In this document: positions 28,205 through 36,769 of the stretch, one piece after another
Numbering within the stretch: position 1 is the first letter of the stretch
How the letters are laid out: the number at the start of each line of letters is the position of its first letter
DNA from: an uncultured Porphyromonadaceae bacterium
Lineage (GTDB): Bacteria > Bacteroidota > Bacteroidia > Bacteroidales > Muribaculaceae
Length of the DNA stretch: 64,000 nt
Direction: 5' to 3'
NCBI GenBank assembly: GCA_937989585.1
Contig: CALKRW010000054.1
Span: forward strand, 1-64,000
Notes under the pieces: model-generated
Told to the model about the DNA's origin: nothing
Seen by the model: the letters and a program-made list of their open reading frames with translations, nothing else
Databases searched by the model: none
Program-made: the position numbers and the translations under genes

Positions 28205-29415
28205 ACCAGACTTTGCCTTTGCCAGCGATAGCGCGTCTTTTAGCCGCGTCAGCCAATATCGACGAAGCCAAGGCCATGGCTTTTGTCAAGGACTTTTTTG
28301 CCGCAATCACAGAAGGTCTTGCCAATGACGAAAAGGTTACCGTCAAGAATTTCGGCACTTTCTCACGCGGCAACATGGATCAGGCACCTGTAGTCTTTAC
28401 ACCAGACAGCGAATTCGCCGCCCGAGTGAACAGCCCGTTTGAGGCTTTCGCACCAATGGAATTGCCGGAAGGCATTGACATCTCCGAAATTTCAGAATCT
28501 TCAGACCCTGAACGACCAGCAGCCGAGGCAAACGAGAAAGATACCTTGGTTAATACAGAGGAAAACATAGGCTACGAGCCTACTCTGGATATTCCAAAGA
28601 CTGAAGAAAAGGAGGAAATTCTCGAGAGCGTCTCGACAAGCATCATCGAAGAAGTCATTGTCGAAAAGTTCCATTCTGAGGAAGAAGAGACTTCTTCAGA
28701 AAATACCGAGACTGGGGAAGCAGAAACTCCCCAAGAATCCGAGGACGTACCTGAGATACCCGTAGAAGATAATCCGGCAGATACAATGTCTGAGGAAGTA
28801 AACAAGGGACCGGAAGAAGAGAATAAATACGCTGAAGAACATGATACGGGTGAAGACGAGCAAGTCTATATTCTTCCCCATCGCCGCCGTTCACCAGGCT
28901 CAATCATTGTCACCGCGTTCGTTTCTCTGATTATCGGTATGGCAATTGGTTCTGTCTGCGCATATCTGGGACATGACCGAATAGCAAGAGCACTTCACGA
29001 AGACACAGAAAGCCAAACCGAGAAAACGGGAAGTCACAGTTCCACAACAGACAAAACCATCAAACCGACAAAGTCTGTAAAGACAGTCGAAAACACAAAG
29101 GCAGCACCTGAGACCGCGAAGCAAGCGACTGAGGAAAGTTCAGTTGCCGAATCCGCACCTAAAGAGCCTGTCTACGATACAATCGGTCCGAAAAATTTCC
29201 TGACAACCATGGCGGGAAAATACTACGGCGAGAAGGAATTCTGGGCATACATATACGACGCCAATGCATCACATCTGCATCATCCCGACCGTATCAAACC
29301 CGGCACCCGCATCCTCATTCCGGATAAATCGACCTTGCCACTGACAGGCGACCACAAGGCTGATGTCCTGGCCGCCAAACGGCACGGCATGGCGATTTAC
29401 AAGCGATTCAAATAA
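28201..29415 (+). CDS. membrane-anchored HU-LysM fusion protein
   Basis: A protein of 404 residues with an N-terminal HU domain (residues 1-80; VTVKNFGTFSRGN is the HU motif), a long acidic linker (about 85-225, mostly Glu/Ser/Thr), one membrane segment (about 239-260) and a periplasmic Lys/Thr linker leading to a LysM-like domain (about 320-380; FLTTMAGKYYGEKEFW, PDRIKPGTRILIP). The order predicts DNA binding in the cytoplasm and peptidoglycan binding outside. It is translationally coupled to the preceding HU gene. A terminator follows. The architecture occurs in Bacteroidetes but a function is not assigned here. Confidence 0.85.
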   Translation: MNQTLPLPAIARLLAASANIDEAKAMAFVKDFFAAITEGLANDEKVTVKNFGTFSRGNMDQAPVVFTPDSEFAARVNSPFEAFAPMELPEGIDISEISESSDPERPAAEANEKDTLVNTEENIGYEPTLDIPKTEEKEEILESVSTSIIEEVIVEKFHSEEEETSSENTETGEAETPQESEDVPEIPVEDNPADTMSEEVNKGPEEENKYAEEHDTGEDEQVYILPHRRRSPGSIIVTAFVSLIIGMAIGSVCAYLGHDRIARALHEDTESQTEKTGSHSSTTDKTIKPTKSVKTVENTKAAPETAKQATEESSVAESAPKEPVYDTIGPKNFLTTMAGKYYGEKEFWAYIYDANASHLHHPDRIKPGTRILIPDKSTLPLTGDHKADVLAAKRHGMAIYKRFK

Positions 29416-29434
29416 GCGCCAACACCAAATTTAA

Positions 29435-29491
29435 CCGCTGTTCGGTAATAAACTCGGCTCGTCCCGGAATTATTGCCGAACAGCGGTTTTT
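29435..29491 (+). terminator. strong terminator of the proS-HU block
   Basis: CCGCTGTTCGGTAATAA (29435-29451) pairs with TTATTGCCGAACAGCGG (29470-29486, one G-T pair), followed by T5. Confidence 0.88.
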
Positions 29492-29869
29492 ATAATGCTC
29501 GGCACAGACTGCAGATTTAACATAGTTTCGAGGCTGGAAAGTGAACAAATGCGCGTCAAATGGCGTTTATACGATAAAAGTTCAGTTCTTTTCCTTTATA
29601 CCTCCCTCTTAACCGAAATCATAAATCTACCTGATGAACTGAAACCAATTTTCGGAATGCAGACCCGAAATGCATACGGTTGAATGTTATATAATTCTGC
29701 AAAGATTGCCCCGACGGACGAAAGTCTTGCCGGGGCAATTGGTTTATGACCGAACCAGTTTCAAGAAAGCGGATAAACAAATCGTGAACAGGATGGTTTA
29801 TATTTTGGAAGTTATGTTAAACAATCCGATTGTAGGGGAAACGCCCACAGGATAAAATACAATATAAAA
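29492..29869. other. intergenic; one hairpin, no gene seen
   Basis: Short frames here have no protein-like composition. A hairpin ATTGCCCCG/CGGGGCAAT (29705-29713 with 29731-29739) lies in the middle without a T-tract. No TAnnTTTG promoter for gpmA is evident. Confidence 0.5.
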
Positions 29870-30556
29870 ATGAGCAAACTAATACTGTTAAGACACGGTC
29901 AAAGCGATTGGAATCTAAAGAACCTATTTACCGGATGGACTGATGTCGACCTCTCTGACAAAGGGCGCCAGGAAGCCTCCGAAGCCGGCAGAATGATGCT
30001 TAAGGAAGGACTGGTTCCACGTTATTGCTTCACGTCGTATCTCAAGCGCGCGATCCATACACTGCAACTGGCTCTGGACAGTCTTGATCGGGCCTGGGTG
30101 CCGGTCGTCAAGGACTGGCACTTGAACGAGAGGCATTATGGAGCCCTTCAGGGATTGAACAAAACAGAAACCGCAGCCAGATACGGAGACGAACAGGTTC
30201 ACATATGGCGCCGCAGTTATGACGTAGCCCCCCCTGCCCTATCGACTGATGACAAACGCTTCCCCGGAAACGAGGAAAAGTATTCGTCCATACCCGACGA
30301 TGAACTCCCGCTTACGGAATCACTTGAAACTACAATCGCCCGCGTACGTCCATGCTGGGAAGAACTAATCGTCCCCGCACTGCATCTGTACGACACGGTG
30401 CTTGTCACCGCACATGGGAACAGCATACGTGCCATGGTAATGATGCTTAAGAAAATGTCGCCGGAACAAATCGTTTCCGAAGAGATTCCGACAGGTCGGC
30501 CCAGAGTAATGGAACTGGACAAAGACCTAGGTGTAATCTCAGACAGGTACCTTTAG
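29870..30556 (+). CDS. gpmA: 2,3-bisphosphoglycerate-dependent phosphoglycerate mutase
   Basis: A protein of 228 residues. It interconverts 3- and 2-phosphoglycerate in glycolysis. The phospho-His motif LILLRHGQSDWN (His8), LKRAIHTL, the ERHYGALQGLNK region (substrate Arg/His residues), and TAHGNSIRA (second His) are present. It is slightly shorter at the C-terminus than the roughly 250-residue classical enzyme, ending at the DLGVISDRYL tail. The gene is alone between terminators and convergent with the decarboxylase operon. Confidence 0.94.
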   Translation: MSKLILLRHGQSDWNLKNLFTGWTDVDLSDKGRQEASEAGRMMLKEGLVPRYCFTSYLKRAIHTLQLALDSLDRAWVPVVKDWHLNERHYGALQGLNKTETAARYGDEQVHIWRRSYDVAPPALSTDDKRFPGNEEKYSSIPDDELPLTESLETTIARVRPCWEELIVPALHLYDTVLVTAHGNSIRAMVMMLKKMSPEQIVSEEIPTGRPRVMELDKDLGVISDRYL

Positions 30557-30598
30557 ATGCAGGTCTCTACGGCATCATGATGTAGATGCATGACATGA

Positions 30599-30631
30599 CA
30601 GCGCCGCTCCCTTGACAAGGAAACGGCGCTG
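30599..30631. terminator. shared hairpin between gpmA and oadB
   Basis: CAGCGCCG (30599-30606) pairs with CGGCGCTG (30624-30631) between two convergent genes. T-tracts are weak on both sides. Confidence 0.55.
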
Positions 30632-30655
30632 ACGTGTTTAAGAGACAGTGCGCTA

Positions 30656-31810
30656 TCAGGCGAGGAAGCCGAGAAGGACACCGGCGGCGACAGCCGAGCC
30701 GATGACACCTGCGACGTTCGGGCCCATAGCGTGCATGAGAAGGTAGTTCTGAGGATCGTATTCCAGACCGAGGTTATTGGAGATACGTGCCGACATAGGC
30801 ACGGCAGATACACCGGCATTGCCGATGAGGGGATTGATCTTCTTTGCTTTCGGCAGAACCAGATTGAAAAGTTTGACGAAAAGCACACCCGACGACGAGG
30901 CGATTACGAATGCCATGAAGCCGAGGAAGAAGATGAATATGGTCTGGGGAGTAAGGAACTGCGAGGCCTGAGTCGAAGCACCTACAGTCATACCGAGAAG
31001 GATGGTGACAATATCGGTGAGGGCGTTCGAGGCAGTCTTGGCAAGACGTGTCGTCACGCCGCACTCACGCAGCAGGTTGCCGAAGAAGAGCATACCGAGC
31101 AGAGGGAGACCCGAGGGAACGACGAAGCAGGTGAGAAGCATACCGACGATGGGGAAGATGATTTTCTCGTTCTGCGATACGGCACGAGCGGGTTTCATGC
31201 GGATGAGGCGCTCCTTCTTGGTTGTGAAGAGACGCATCAACGGCGGCTGGATAACAGGCACGAGCGCCATGTAGGAGTATGCCGAAACAGCGATAGCGCC
31301 CATCAGGTTAGGAGCGAGTTTCGACGAAAGGAAGATGGCAGTAGGACCGTCGGCACCGCCGATGATAGCGATTGCACCTGCCTGGTCAGGCATGAAGCCG
31401 ATAGCAAGAGCGACCATATATGCGCCAAAGATACCGAACTGGGCGGCAGCGCCGATAAGCATGAGTTTGGGATTGGCGATAAGGGCCGAAAAATCGGTCA
31501 TGGCGCCGATGCCAAGGAAAATCAGCGGTGGATACCAGCCGGCGGACACGCCGTTATAGAGGATATTCAGCACCGAACCCTGCTCGTAGATACCAATCTC
31601 GAGACCGGCGGTAGTGTTGAATGGGACATTTCCGATAAGTATACCGAAACCGATGGGAACAAGGAGCATGGGCTCAAAATTCTTCTTGATGGCAAGCCAT
31701 ATGAAGAAGAGGCCCACGGCAAGCATTACAAAGTTACCTACCTCGGCATTATAAAAGCCGGTAAGTTCCCAGAATTGCTTGAGGTTATCCGTAAAGAATT
31801 CGCCAAACAT
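30656..31810 (-). CDS. sodium-pumping decarboxylase beta subunit
   Basis: A protein of 384 residues, hydrophobic throughout, of the OadB/MmdB family. It couples decarboxylation of carboxybiotin to Na+ export through the inner membrane. The family motif IIGGADGPTAIFLSSKLAP is present, as is GNAGVSAVPMSARI near the C-terminus. It is the last gene of the epimerase, carboxyltransferase, OadG-like, biotin carrier, beta operon on the minus strand, and it lies 48 bp after the biotin carrier gene. The partner genes indicate methylmalonyl-CoA as substrate. Confidence 0.95.
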   Translation of the reverse strand: MFGEFFTDNLKQFWELTGFYNAEVGNFVMLAVGLFFIWLAIKKNFEPMLLVPIGFGILIGNVPFNTTAGLEIGIYEQGSVLNILYNGVSAGWYPPLIFLGIGAMTDFSALIANPKLMLIGAAAQFGIFGAYMVALAIGFMPDQAGAIAIIGGADGPTAIFLSSKLAPNLMGAIAVSAYSYMALVPVIQPPLMRLFTTKKERLIRMKPARAVSQNEKIIFPIVGMLLTCFVVPSGLPLLGMLFFGNLLRECGVTTRLAKTASNALTDIVTILLGMTVGASTQASQFLTPQTIFIFFLGFMAFVIASSSGVLFVKLFNLVLPKAKKINPLIGNAGVSAVPMSARISNNLGLEYDPQNYLLMHAMGPNVAGVIGSAVAAGVLLGFLA

Positions 31811-31857
31811 AATTTTCTAAGATTCTTTGATTAAAAATATCAGATGGTATGTCTGGT

Positions 31858-32295
31858 TTATTCTAATGTGATGAGCACGGTTCCTTCGAGCACGGAGTCT
31901 CCGGCAGAAACTGCGATAGAGGCAACACGGCCGTCCCGTCCAGCATGTATAGCGTTCTCCATCTTCATGGCCTCGAGAACAAGCACCGTGTCGGCGGCCT
32001 TGACTGAATCACCGACTTTTACGGGTATCGACATTACTACACCGGGCAGAGGAGCCTTGACCTGGAAGCCGCCGGCTGCCGAGGCAACAGGTTTGGCAAC
32101 AACTTTCTCGCCGGAAGCGGTTCGGGGTGCTGCCGCTGGACGAGGAGCAGAAACAACCTTTACGGGAGCGGCTTTCTTCTCGAGTTCAACTTTATATGGC
32201 GTTCCGTTGACTTCGACCTGTGCGATGTTGTCCTCGATATCGCCTATGGCAACAGTGTAGGAGTTGCCGTTGATTACATATTTATATTCTTTCAT
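31858..32295 (-). CDS. biotin carboxyl carrier subunit of methylmalonyl-CoA decarboxylase
   Basis: A protein of 145 residues. The C-terminal half is a biotinyl domain with EAMKMEN, where Lys111 takes biotin. An Ala/Pro-rich linker (about 42-75) joins an N-terminal strand region. It carries CO2 from the carboxyltransferase to the membrane beta subunit. The linker is as expected for MmdC/OadA-type carriers. It sits between the OadG-like and beta-subunit genes with gaps of 24 and 48 bp. Confidence 0.94.
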   Translation of the reverse strand: MKEYKYVINGNSYTVAIGDIEDNIAQVEVNGTPYKVELEKKAAPVKVVSAPRPAAAPRTASGEKVVAKPVASAAGGFQVKAPLPGVVMSIPVKVGDSVKAADTVLVLEAMKMENAIHAGRDGRVASIAVSAGDSVLEGTVLITLE

Positions 32296-32318
32296 CGTGA
32301 TAAATCGTGATTTAAATT

Positions 32319-33260
32319 TTATTTGTGGGGAAGTTCGCGGAGACCGTAGATTTTCGAACTCCAGGGCGAGTAAGCGCGCTTAACTTTATTAATGGTAAGT
32401 ACTGTGCTCTCAGTGTCGTGAGCGTTGAGATGTTCGTGAAGAGCCATGACGACCGCGGCGATAGCCTCGCCGGTATCATGCTGCTCACGGCCGATTTCCT
32501 CAACAGCGACACCGGTGGCCTGAGCCTTCTTGACGCGCGAGAAGTATTTGCCGATAGCGCCGATGCCATAGAAGCAGAGGCAGAGGATAAGCAGGGCCAG
32601 GAACACGATGCACATAGCCATGATGGTCATGGCGAAACCGTTCGCATCCTTCTCATGGAAGTCATCAATCTTGTGGTTGGTGCCACGGATGATGTTCGCA
32701 GAACCGGGAGTAATATAGTCATCCTTGACATCGGGGTTGTCAGAACGTACAGCCCATTCGCCGTCGCCGTCGGTGACGCGGGCATAGGACTGTCCGGGCA
32801 GTAGACTTGCAGGAATAGTCACCGAGTCAATTATGGTTGTACCATCGGCTGCGAAAATGGCAATCCAGTTGTCCTGACCGGGAATCAGATTGAAGTCTGT
32901 GTGAAAGGTACCGCGGGTAGGCTTGTTGTCAGCGTGGAAAACGACATACTGACGTTTGGCCATCTTGGTGCGGGGATCACCCAGAGGAACTGCGTACATC
33001 TTGCTCTTATCAGCCAGAGTCATTTCCTTCTTGTTCTTGAAGGTCGTGTCAGTCGTGATATAGACGCTGGAGATGTCAAGAGGCGCGAAATTTCCGTTAA
33101 ATAACTCGAACCAGGCCGTGCGGTGTCCGTATTCATCGACAAGCGATGCATCGTTGACAACCATAACCTCGTTTATACGCAACGATTTGAGGCCTTGGGC
33201 AAAGGCCCCTCCGGCTACGAGGCAAACGGCGGCAAGCAACAATGATAGTCTTTTCTTCAT
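32319..33260 (-). CDS. OadG-family subunit fused to an exported lamin-tail-like domain
   Basis: A protein of 313 residues. A signal peptide (MKKRLSLLLAAVCLVAGGAFA) leads to a beta-rich N-terminal domain of about 175 residues (LRINEVMVVND, WFELFNGNFAPLDISSVYIT) that resembles a lamin-tail fold. A single membrane segment (about 208-232, AMTIMAMCIVFLALLILCL) follows, then a cytoplasmic tail. The membrane helix and position in the operon indicate an OadG/MmdD-type small subunit, but that protein is normally about 80-100 residues. The large exported domain is the odd part; its role is unknown. Confidence 0.82.
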   Translation of the reverse strand: MKKRLSLLLAAVCLVAGGAFAQGLKSLRINEVMVVNDASLVDEYGHRTAWFELFNGNFAPLDISSVYITTDTTFKNKKEMTLADKSKMYAVPLGDPRTKMAKRQYVVFHADNKPTRGTFHTDFNLIPGQDNWIAIFAADGTTIIDSVTIPASLLPGQSYARVTDGDGEWAVRSDNPDVKDDYITPGSANIIRGTNHKIDDFHEKDANGFAMTIMAMCIVFLALLILCLCFYGIGAIGKYFSRVKKAQATGVAVEEIGREQHDTGEAIAAVVMALHEHLNAHDTESTVLTINKVKRAYSPWSSKIYGLRELPHK

Positions 33261-33284
33261 AATCTTTGATGTTGAATCTGGAGA

Positions 33285-34838
33285 TTAGAGAGGAATGTTG
33301 CCATGCTTTTTGGCTGGATTGGTCACTTTCTTGGTGGCCAGTTGCTGGAGTGCGCGGATTATGCGGAAACGGGTGTTGCGCGGTTCGATAACGTCATCGA
33401 TGTAACCATAGCGTGCTGCGTTGTAAGGGTTGCAGAACAGTTTATTGTACTCTGCCTCCTTCTCGGCGAGGACAGCCTTGGGATCTTCGGCAGCCTTTGA
33501 CTCTTTTGCGTAAAGCACCTCGACAGCGCCTGCACCGCCCATAACTGCAATCTCTGCGGTAGGCCATGCATAGTTCATATCGCCACGGAGCTGCTTGCAG
33601 GACATGACGATGTGTGAGCCGCCATATGACTTGCGGAGTGTGACTGTAACCTTGGGCACGGTAGCCTCGCCATAGGCATAGAGCAGTTTCGCACCGTGGA
33701 GGATTACACCGTTGTACTCCTGGCCTGTACCGGGCAGGAAGCCTGGAACATCGACGAGAGTAACCAGAGGAATGTTGAAGGCATCGCAGAAACGCACGAA
33801 ACGTGCGCCCTTGCGCGAGGCGTTCGAGTCGAGCACACCGGCAAGATATTTGGGCTGGTTGGCGACAACGCCTACGCTCTGACCGTTGAAACGGGCAAAA
33901 CCGATGATGAGGTTCTTGGCATAGTCGGCCTGAACTTCCAGGAACTCGCCGTTATCAACGATAGCACCGATAACCTCATACATGTCGTAGGGACGGTTGG
34001 CTGAATCGGGGATTATCTCATTGAGCGAGTCCTCGAGACGGTCGATGGGATCGTTGCACTCGACCAGAGGAGCCTCCTCGAGGTTGTTCTGGGGAATGTA
34101 CGAGAAGAGTTTGCGGAGAATACGGATAGCGTCCTCGCCGTCTTCGGCTGCGAAGTGGCAGACACCGCTCTTTGTGGAGTGCATGGTCGCGCCACCGAGT
34201 TGTTCCTGTGTGACGTCCTCGCCGGTTACAGTCTTAACGACCTTGGGGCCGGTAAGGAACATGTATGATATACCCTTGGCCATGATGGTGAAGTCGGTAA
34301 GAGCAGGCGAATAGACTGCACCGCCGGCGCATGGACCGAGAATTGCGGAAAGCTGGGGAATGACACCCGAAGCCATGATATTGCGCTGGAAGATTTCGGC
34401 ATAGCCTGCAAGTGCGTTGATACCCTCCTGGATGCGTGCGCCACCCGAGTCGTTGAGACCGATGACGGGAGCACCCATCTTCATGGCCATATCCATGATC
34501 TTGCAGATTTTCAGAGCCATGGTTTCTGATAGAGAGCCGCCGAAGACAGTAAAGTCCTGAGCGAACACATAGACCAGACGGCCGTCGATTGTACCGTAAC
34601 CGGTTACTACGCCATCACCAAGAAATGATTTTTTTTCCTGACCGAAGTTGTGGCAACGGTGACGGACAAACATGTCTATTTCCTCGAACGAACCTTCGTC
34701 GAGAAGTTGGGCGATACGCTCACGTGCTGTGTATTTACCGCGTTCGTGCTGTTTGTCGATGGCTTTCTGACCGCCGCCGAGACGTGCTTCAGCGCGGAGG
34801 TCGATTAGTTCTTTAACTTTTTCGAGTTGGTTACTCAT
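33285..34838 (-). CDS. mmdA: methylmalonyl-CoA decarboxylase alpha subunit (carboxyltransferase)
   Basis: A protein of 517 residues of the acyl-CoA carboxyltransferase family. Two crotonase-like halves carry an oxyanion site: INALAGYAEIF with GGARIQEG in the first half, GPCAGGAVYSPAL, and VDVPGFLPGTGQEYNGVILHGAKLL with the second CoA site. It transfers the carboxyl group from methylmalonyl-CoA to biotin, giving propionyl-CoA. The epimerase gene is upstream and the OadG-like and carrier genes downstream, which supports methylmalonyl-CoA as substrate over oxaloacetate or propionyl-CoA carboxylation. Confidence 0.95.
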   Translation of the reverse strand: MSNQLEKVKELIDLRAEARLGGGQKAIDKQHERGKYTARERIAQLLDEGSFEEIDMFVRHRCHNFGQEKKSFLGDGVVTGYGTIDGRLVYVFAQDFTVFGGSLSETMALKICKIMDMAMKMGAPVIGLNDSGGARIQEGINALAGYAEIFQRNIMASGVIPQLSAILGPCAGGAVYSPALTDFTIMAKGISYMFLTGPKVVKTVTGEDVTQEQLGGATMHSTKSGVCHFAAEDGEDAIRILRKLFSYIPQNNLEEAPLVECNDPIDRLEDSLNEIIPDSANRPYDMYEVIGAIVDNGEFLEVQADYAKNLIIGFARFNGQSVGVVANQPKYLAGVLDSNASRKGARFVRFCDAFNIPLVTLVDVPGFLPGTGQEYNGVILHGAKLLYAYGEATVPKVTVTLRKSYGGSHIVMSCKQLRGDMNYAWPTAEIAVMGGAGAVEVLYAKESKAAEDPKAVLAEKEAEYNKLFCNPYNAARYGYIDDVIEPRNTRFRIIRALQQLATKKVTNPAKKHGNIPL

Positions 34839-34882
34839 AGTTGTGGTTTATGGGTAAAATTTGAATTATTCTAAAACAGATA

Positions 34883-34907
34883 TGCTCCGGCACAAATGAC
34901 CGGAGCA
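34883..34907 (-). terminator. stem-loop between the epimerase and mmdA genes
   Basis: TGCTCCGG (34883-34890) pairs with CCGGAGCA (34900-34907). Read on the minus strand it is followed by a short T-rich run (TGTTTTAG). It may attenuate or process the operon message. Confidence 0.5.
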
Positions 34908-34911
34908 TAAA

Positions 34912-35334
34912 TCATTTCTTTTTGGGATCCTCGCAGAGTTCGACCAAAGTGCCTACGGAAGATTTAGGATGAACGAAGGCGATGTTAAGGCCTTCGGCAC
35001 CTTTGCGGGGAGCCTTGTCGATAAGTTTACAGCCTTTTTCCTCAAGTTCTGCAAGTGCATCGGCAACACCATCCTCGACTGCGAACGCAACGTGCTGTAT
35101 ACCGCCGCGACCGCCGTTTTTCTCGATAAACTTAGAGATAGCGCTTTCAGGAGCGGTACCTTCAAGAAGTTCAATCTTTGTCTGGCCAACCTGGAAGAAG
35201 GCTGTGCGTACTTTCTGGTCGGCGACTTCTTCAATGGCGAAGCATTTGAAGCCGAGCATATTCTCGTAGAAAGGAATTGCCTCGTCAAGCGAGGGAACGG
35301 CTATGCCGATGTGTTCGATATGGGAAATTTCCAT
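34912..35334 (-). CDS. mce: methylmalonyl-CoA epimerase
   Basis: A protein of 140 residues of the glyoxalase/VOC fold. It interconverts R- and S-methylmalonyl-CoA, linking methylmalonyl-CoA mutase with the decarboxylase. The metal ligands are consistent with HIGIAV near the N-terminus, the HVAFAVED segment in the middle (GGRGGIQHVAF) and the C-terminal LVELCED. It is the first gene of the decarboxylase operon. A TAACTTTG box lies about 100 bp upstream. Confidence 0.95.
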   Translation of the reverse strand: MEISHIEHIGIAVPSLDEAIPFYENMLGFKCFAIEEVADQKVRTAFFQVGQTKIELLEGTAPESAISKFIEKNGGRGGIQHVAFAVEDGVADALAELEEKGCKLIDKAPRKGAEGLNIAFVHPKSSVGTLVELCEDPKKK

Positions 35335-35638
35335 AACTTGGTTGATTGGTTATAAATTTATTAGTAAATAATTAGTATTCAGTAGTATACATGAAACAAA
35401 CCGGCAACCGCATGGTTGCGGTCATCATTTGCAGACAAAGTTAATAAAAAAAGGTGAATTTCCGTTACTTTATGCCCGAAAAGACATCGTGCATCCTTAA
35501 TTTCATCCATGATACAAAACTCACCGTCCTCAAGGAATCAGGTTATTGAGACTGATGATTCCGTGAAGACGGTGCAGATATATGTTAAAGAAAAATTTAC
35601 TAAGTCAATGAGCAACCTTGACGGCTGTTATTCCGTGC
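35335..35638. promoter_or_regulatory. intergenic with -7 box for the mce operon
   Basis: Read on the minus strand, TAACTTTG (35443-35436) matches TAnnTTTG and would give a leader of about 95 nt that contains a small hairpin (CAACC/GGTTG near 35406-35418). No clear -33 box. A 60-codon plus-strand frame at 35509-35691 overlaps the SPOR gene end and is not supported as a gene. Confidence 0.5.
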
Positions 35639-36163
35639 CTATCTACGGCCCGCGGGAGAAAGCACAAACGGAAGGCCATCCCTTAGCCTGAAGGGAGGTT
35701 TCTTCCTCACGGCATTAAGTGCCTCACGAGCCTGTTCCGCATTGTCGCAGGCTTTGGCTACAACAAAATAGTACGGTTCTCCCGTCTCGACGACAAAAGC
35801 CCCGGGATAACCAAGTCCCAGCAGACGCTCACGCATGGACTTGGCATTGAACATCTGCTTGAACTCTCCAACAACTATCATGAAGGGCTTAATCGACTCA
35901 TTGATGCCTCCTCCGCCTTCAGTCACGCGGACGCGCTGGGAACGGATTTCCATCGTATCGCCCTGGACTACCATTGCGGAATGACGCATCTGCTGACGAA
36001 CGCTGCCATAGACGGTCTCGTTGAATGAACGCCGGTTGGTGTCTGCCGCCGCAATCGCCCGGTCATAAGCCTCGCGGTAATTCTTTTCCGTTGTCTTGCA
36101 CGAAATCGCACACAGCGAAAGAATTACAGTAAAGGCAAATATAAGATAAACTGATTTTCTCAT
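35639..36163 (-). CDS. SPOR-domain lipoprotein
   Basis: A protein of 174 residues. The N-terminus has a lipoprotein signal with the likely acylated Cys in CAISCK (residue about 22). The C-terminal half (IKPFMIVVGEFKQMFNAKSMRERLLGL, then YYFVVAKACDNAEQAREAL) matches the SPOR domain, which binds denuded peptidoglycan at division sites. A short Glu/Arg-rich region connects the two. The phosphodiesterase gene ends 21 bp upstream. A cell-envelope role is inferred from domains. Confidence 0.87.
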   Translation of the reverse strand: MRKSVYLIFAFTVILSLCAISCKTTEKNYREAYDRAIAAADTNRRSFNETVYGSVRQQMRHSAMVVQGDTMEIRSQRVRVTEGGGGINESIKPFMIVVGEFKQMFNAKSMRERLLGLGYPGAFVVETGEPYYFVVAKACDNAEQAREALNAVRKKPPFRLRDGLPFVLSPAGRR

Positions 36164-36184
36164 ATCGAAACAACTTTTTAATTT

Positions 36185-36691
36185 CTAACACAGTCTGGCT
36201 TTGCCAAGTTCAATCACCTCAAGGTCCCTGATGTCGCTTCCGTCAATGGTCAGCCTAACAAGCGTGCGCTCGCGCTGCCAGCCGTGCGTTCCGGCGGCTC
36301 CGGGATTCACATGCAGGAGGCCGAGTTCATGATCATACATCACCTTGAGGATGTGGCTGTGACCGTCAACCATCAGTTGCGGCCGTTCTTCGACAAGAAT
36401 ACGCCTCATGCCCGGAGCCCAGCGACCGGGATAACCTCCGGCATGGGTCATAAGAACTTTCACGTTTTCCACCGTGAAAGTCATCATCTCGGGACAAAGA
36501 CGCCTCACGAGCCCATGGTCGATATTGCCGCAGACCGCCCTTATCACCGGAGCAATGGTTTTCAGCCTGCGAAGGGTGTCATCGCAGCCTATGTCACCGG
36601 CGTGCCAGATTTCGTCGCAGTCCTTGAAATGCAGCGCATAGCGGTCATCCCAGCACGAGTGAGTATCGGAAAGTATACCTATCCTTTTCAA
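36185..36691 (-). CDS. YfcE/MJ0936-type metallophosphoesterase
   Basis: A protein of 168 residues. It has the calcineurin-like motifs GILSDTH, HAGDIG, CGNID, MTHAGG and GHSH in order, which bind two metals. Enzymes of this group hydrolyse phosphodiesters; the natural substrate is not known. The length is normal for YfcE-like proteins. The gene lies 21 bp upstream of the SPOR lipoprotein gene on the minus strand, in a likely pair. Confidence 0.92.
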   Translation of the reverse strand: MKRIGILSDTHSCWDDRYALHFKDCDEIWHAGDIGCDDTLRRLKTIAPVIRAVCGNIDHGLVRRLCPEMMTFTVENVKVLMTHAGGYPGRWAPGMRRILVEERPQLMVDGHSHILKVMYDHELGLLHVNPGAAGTHGWQRERTLVRLTIDGSDIRDLEVIELGKARLC

Positions 36692-36708
36692 AGTTCCTGA
36701 AAAAAACA

Positions 36709-36741
36709 GTCAGGGTCCTGTCCCTCGACAAAGACCCTGAC
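36709..36741 (-). terminator. terminator of the C1 peptidase gene
   Basis: GTCAGGGTC (36709-36717) pairs with GACCCTGAC (36733-36741). On the minus strand the stem is followed by TGTTTTTT, just after the peptidase stop. Confidence 0.82.
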
Positions 36742-36769
36742 GAGAGGGAAATATCAATTATGTTTTATT

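Noticed and set aside
30731..31834. A long plus-strand frame opposite oadB
   Set aside because: It is the antisense of a clear OadB gene; the His/Glu/Arg-rich product is a codon-bias artefact, as are those opposite uxaB, purA and rnr.
35509..35691. A 60-codon plus-strand frame before the SPOR gene
   Set aside because: It overlaps the SPOR gene end by 53 bp, has no promoter, and no protein-like motif.
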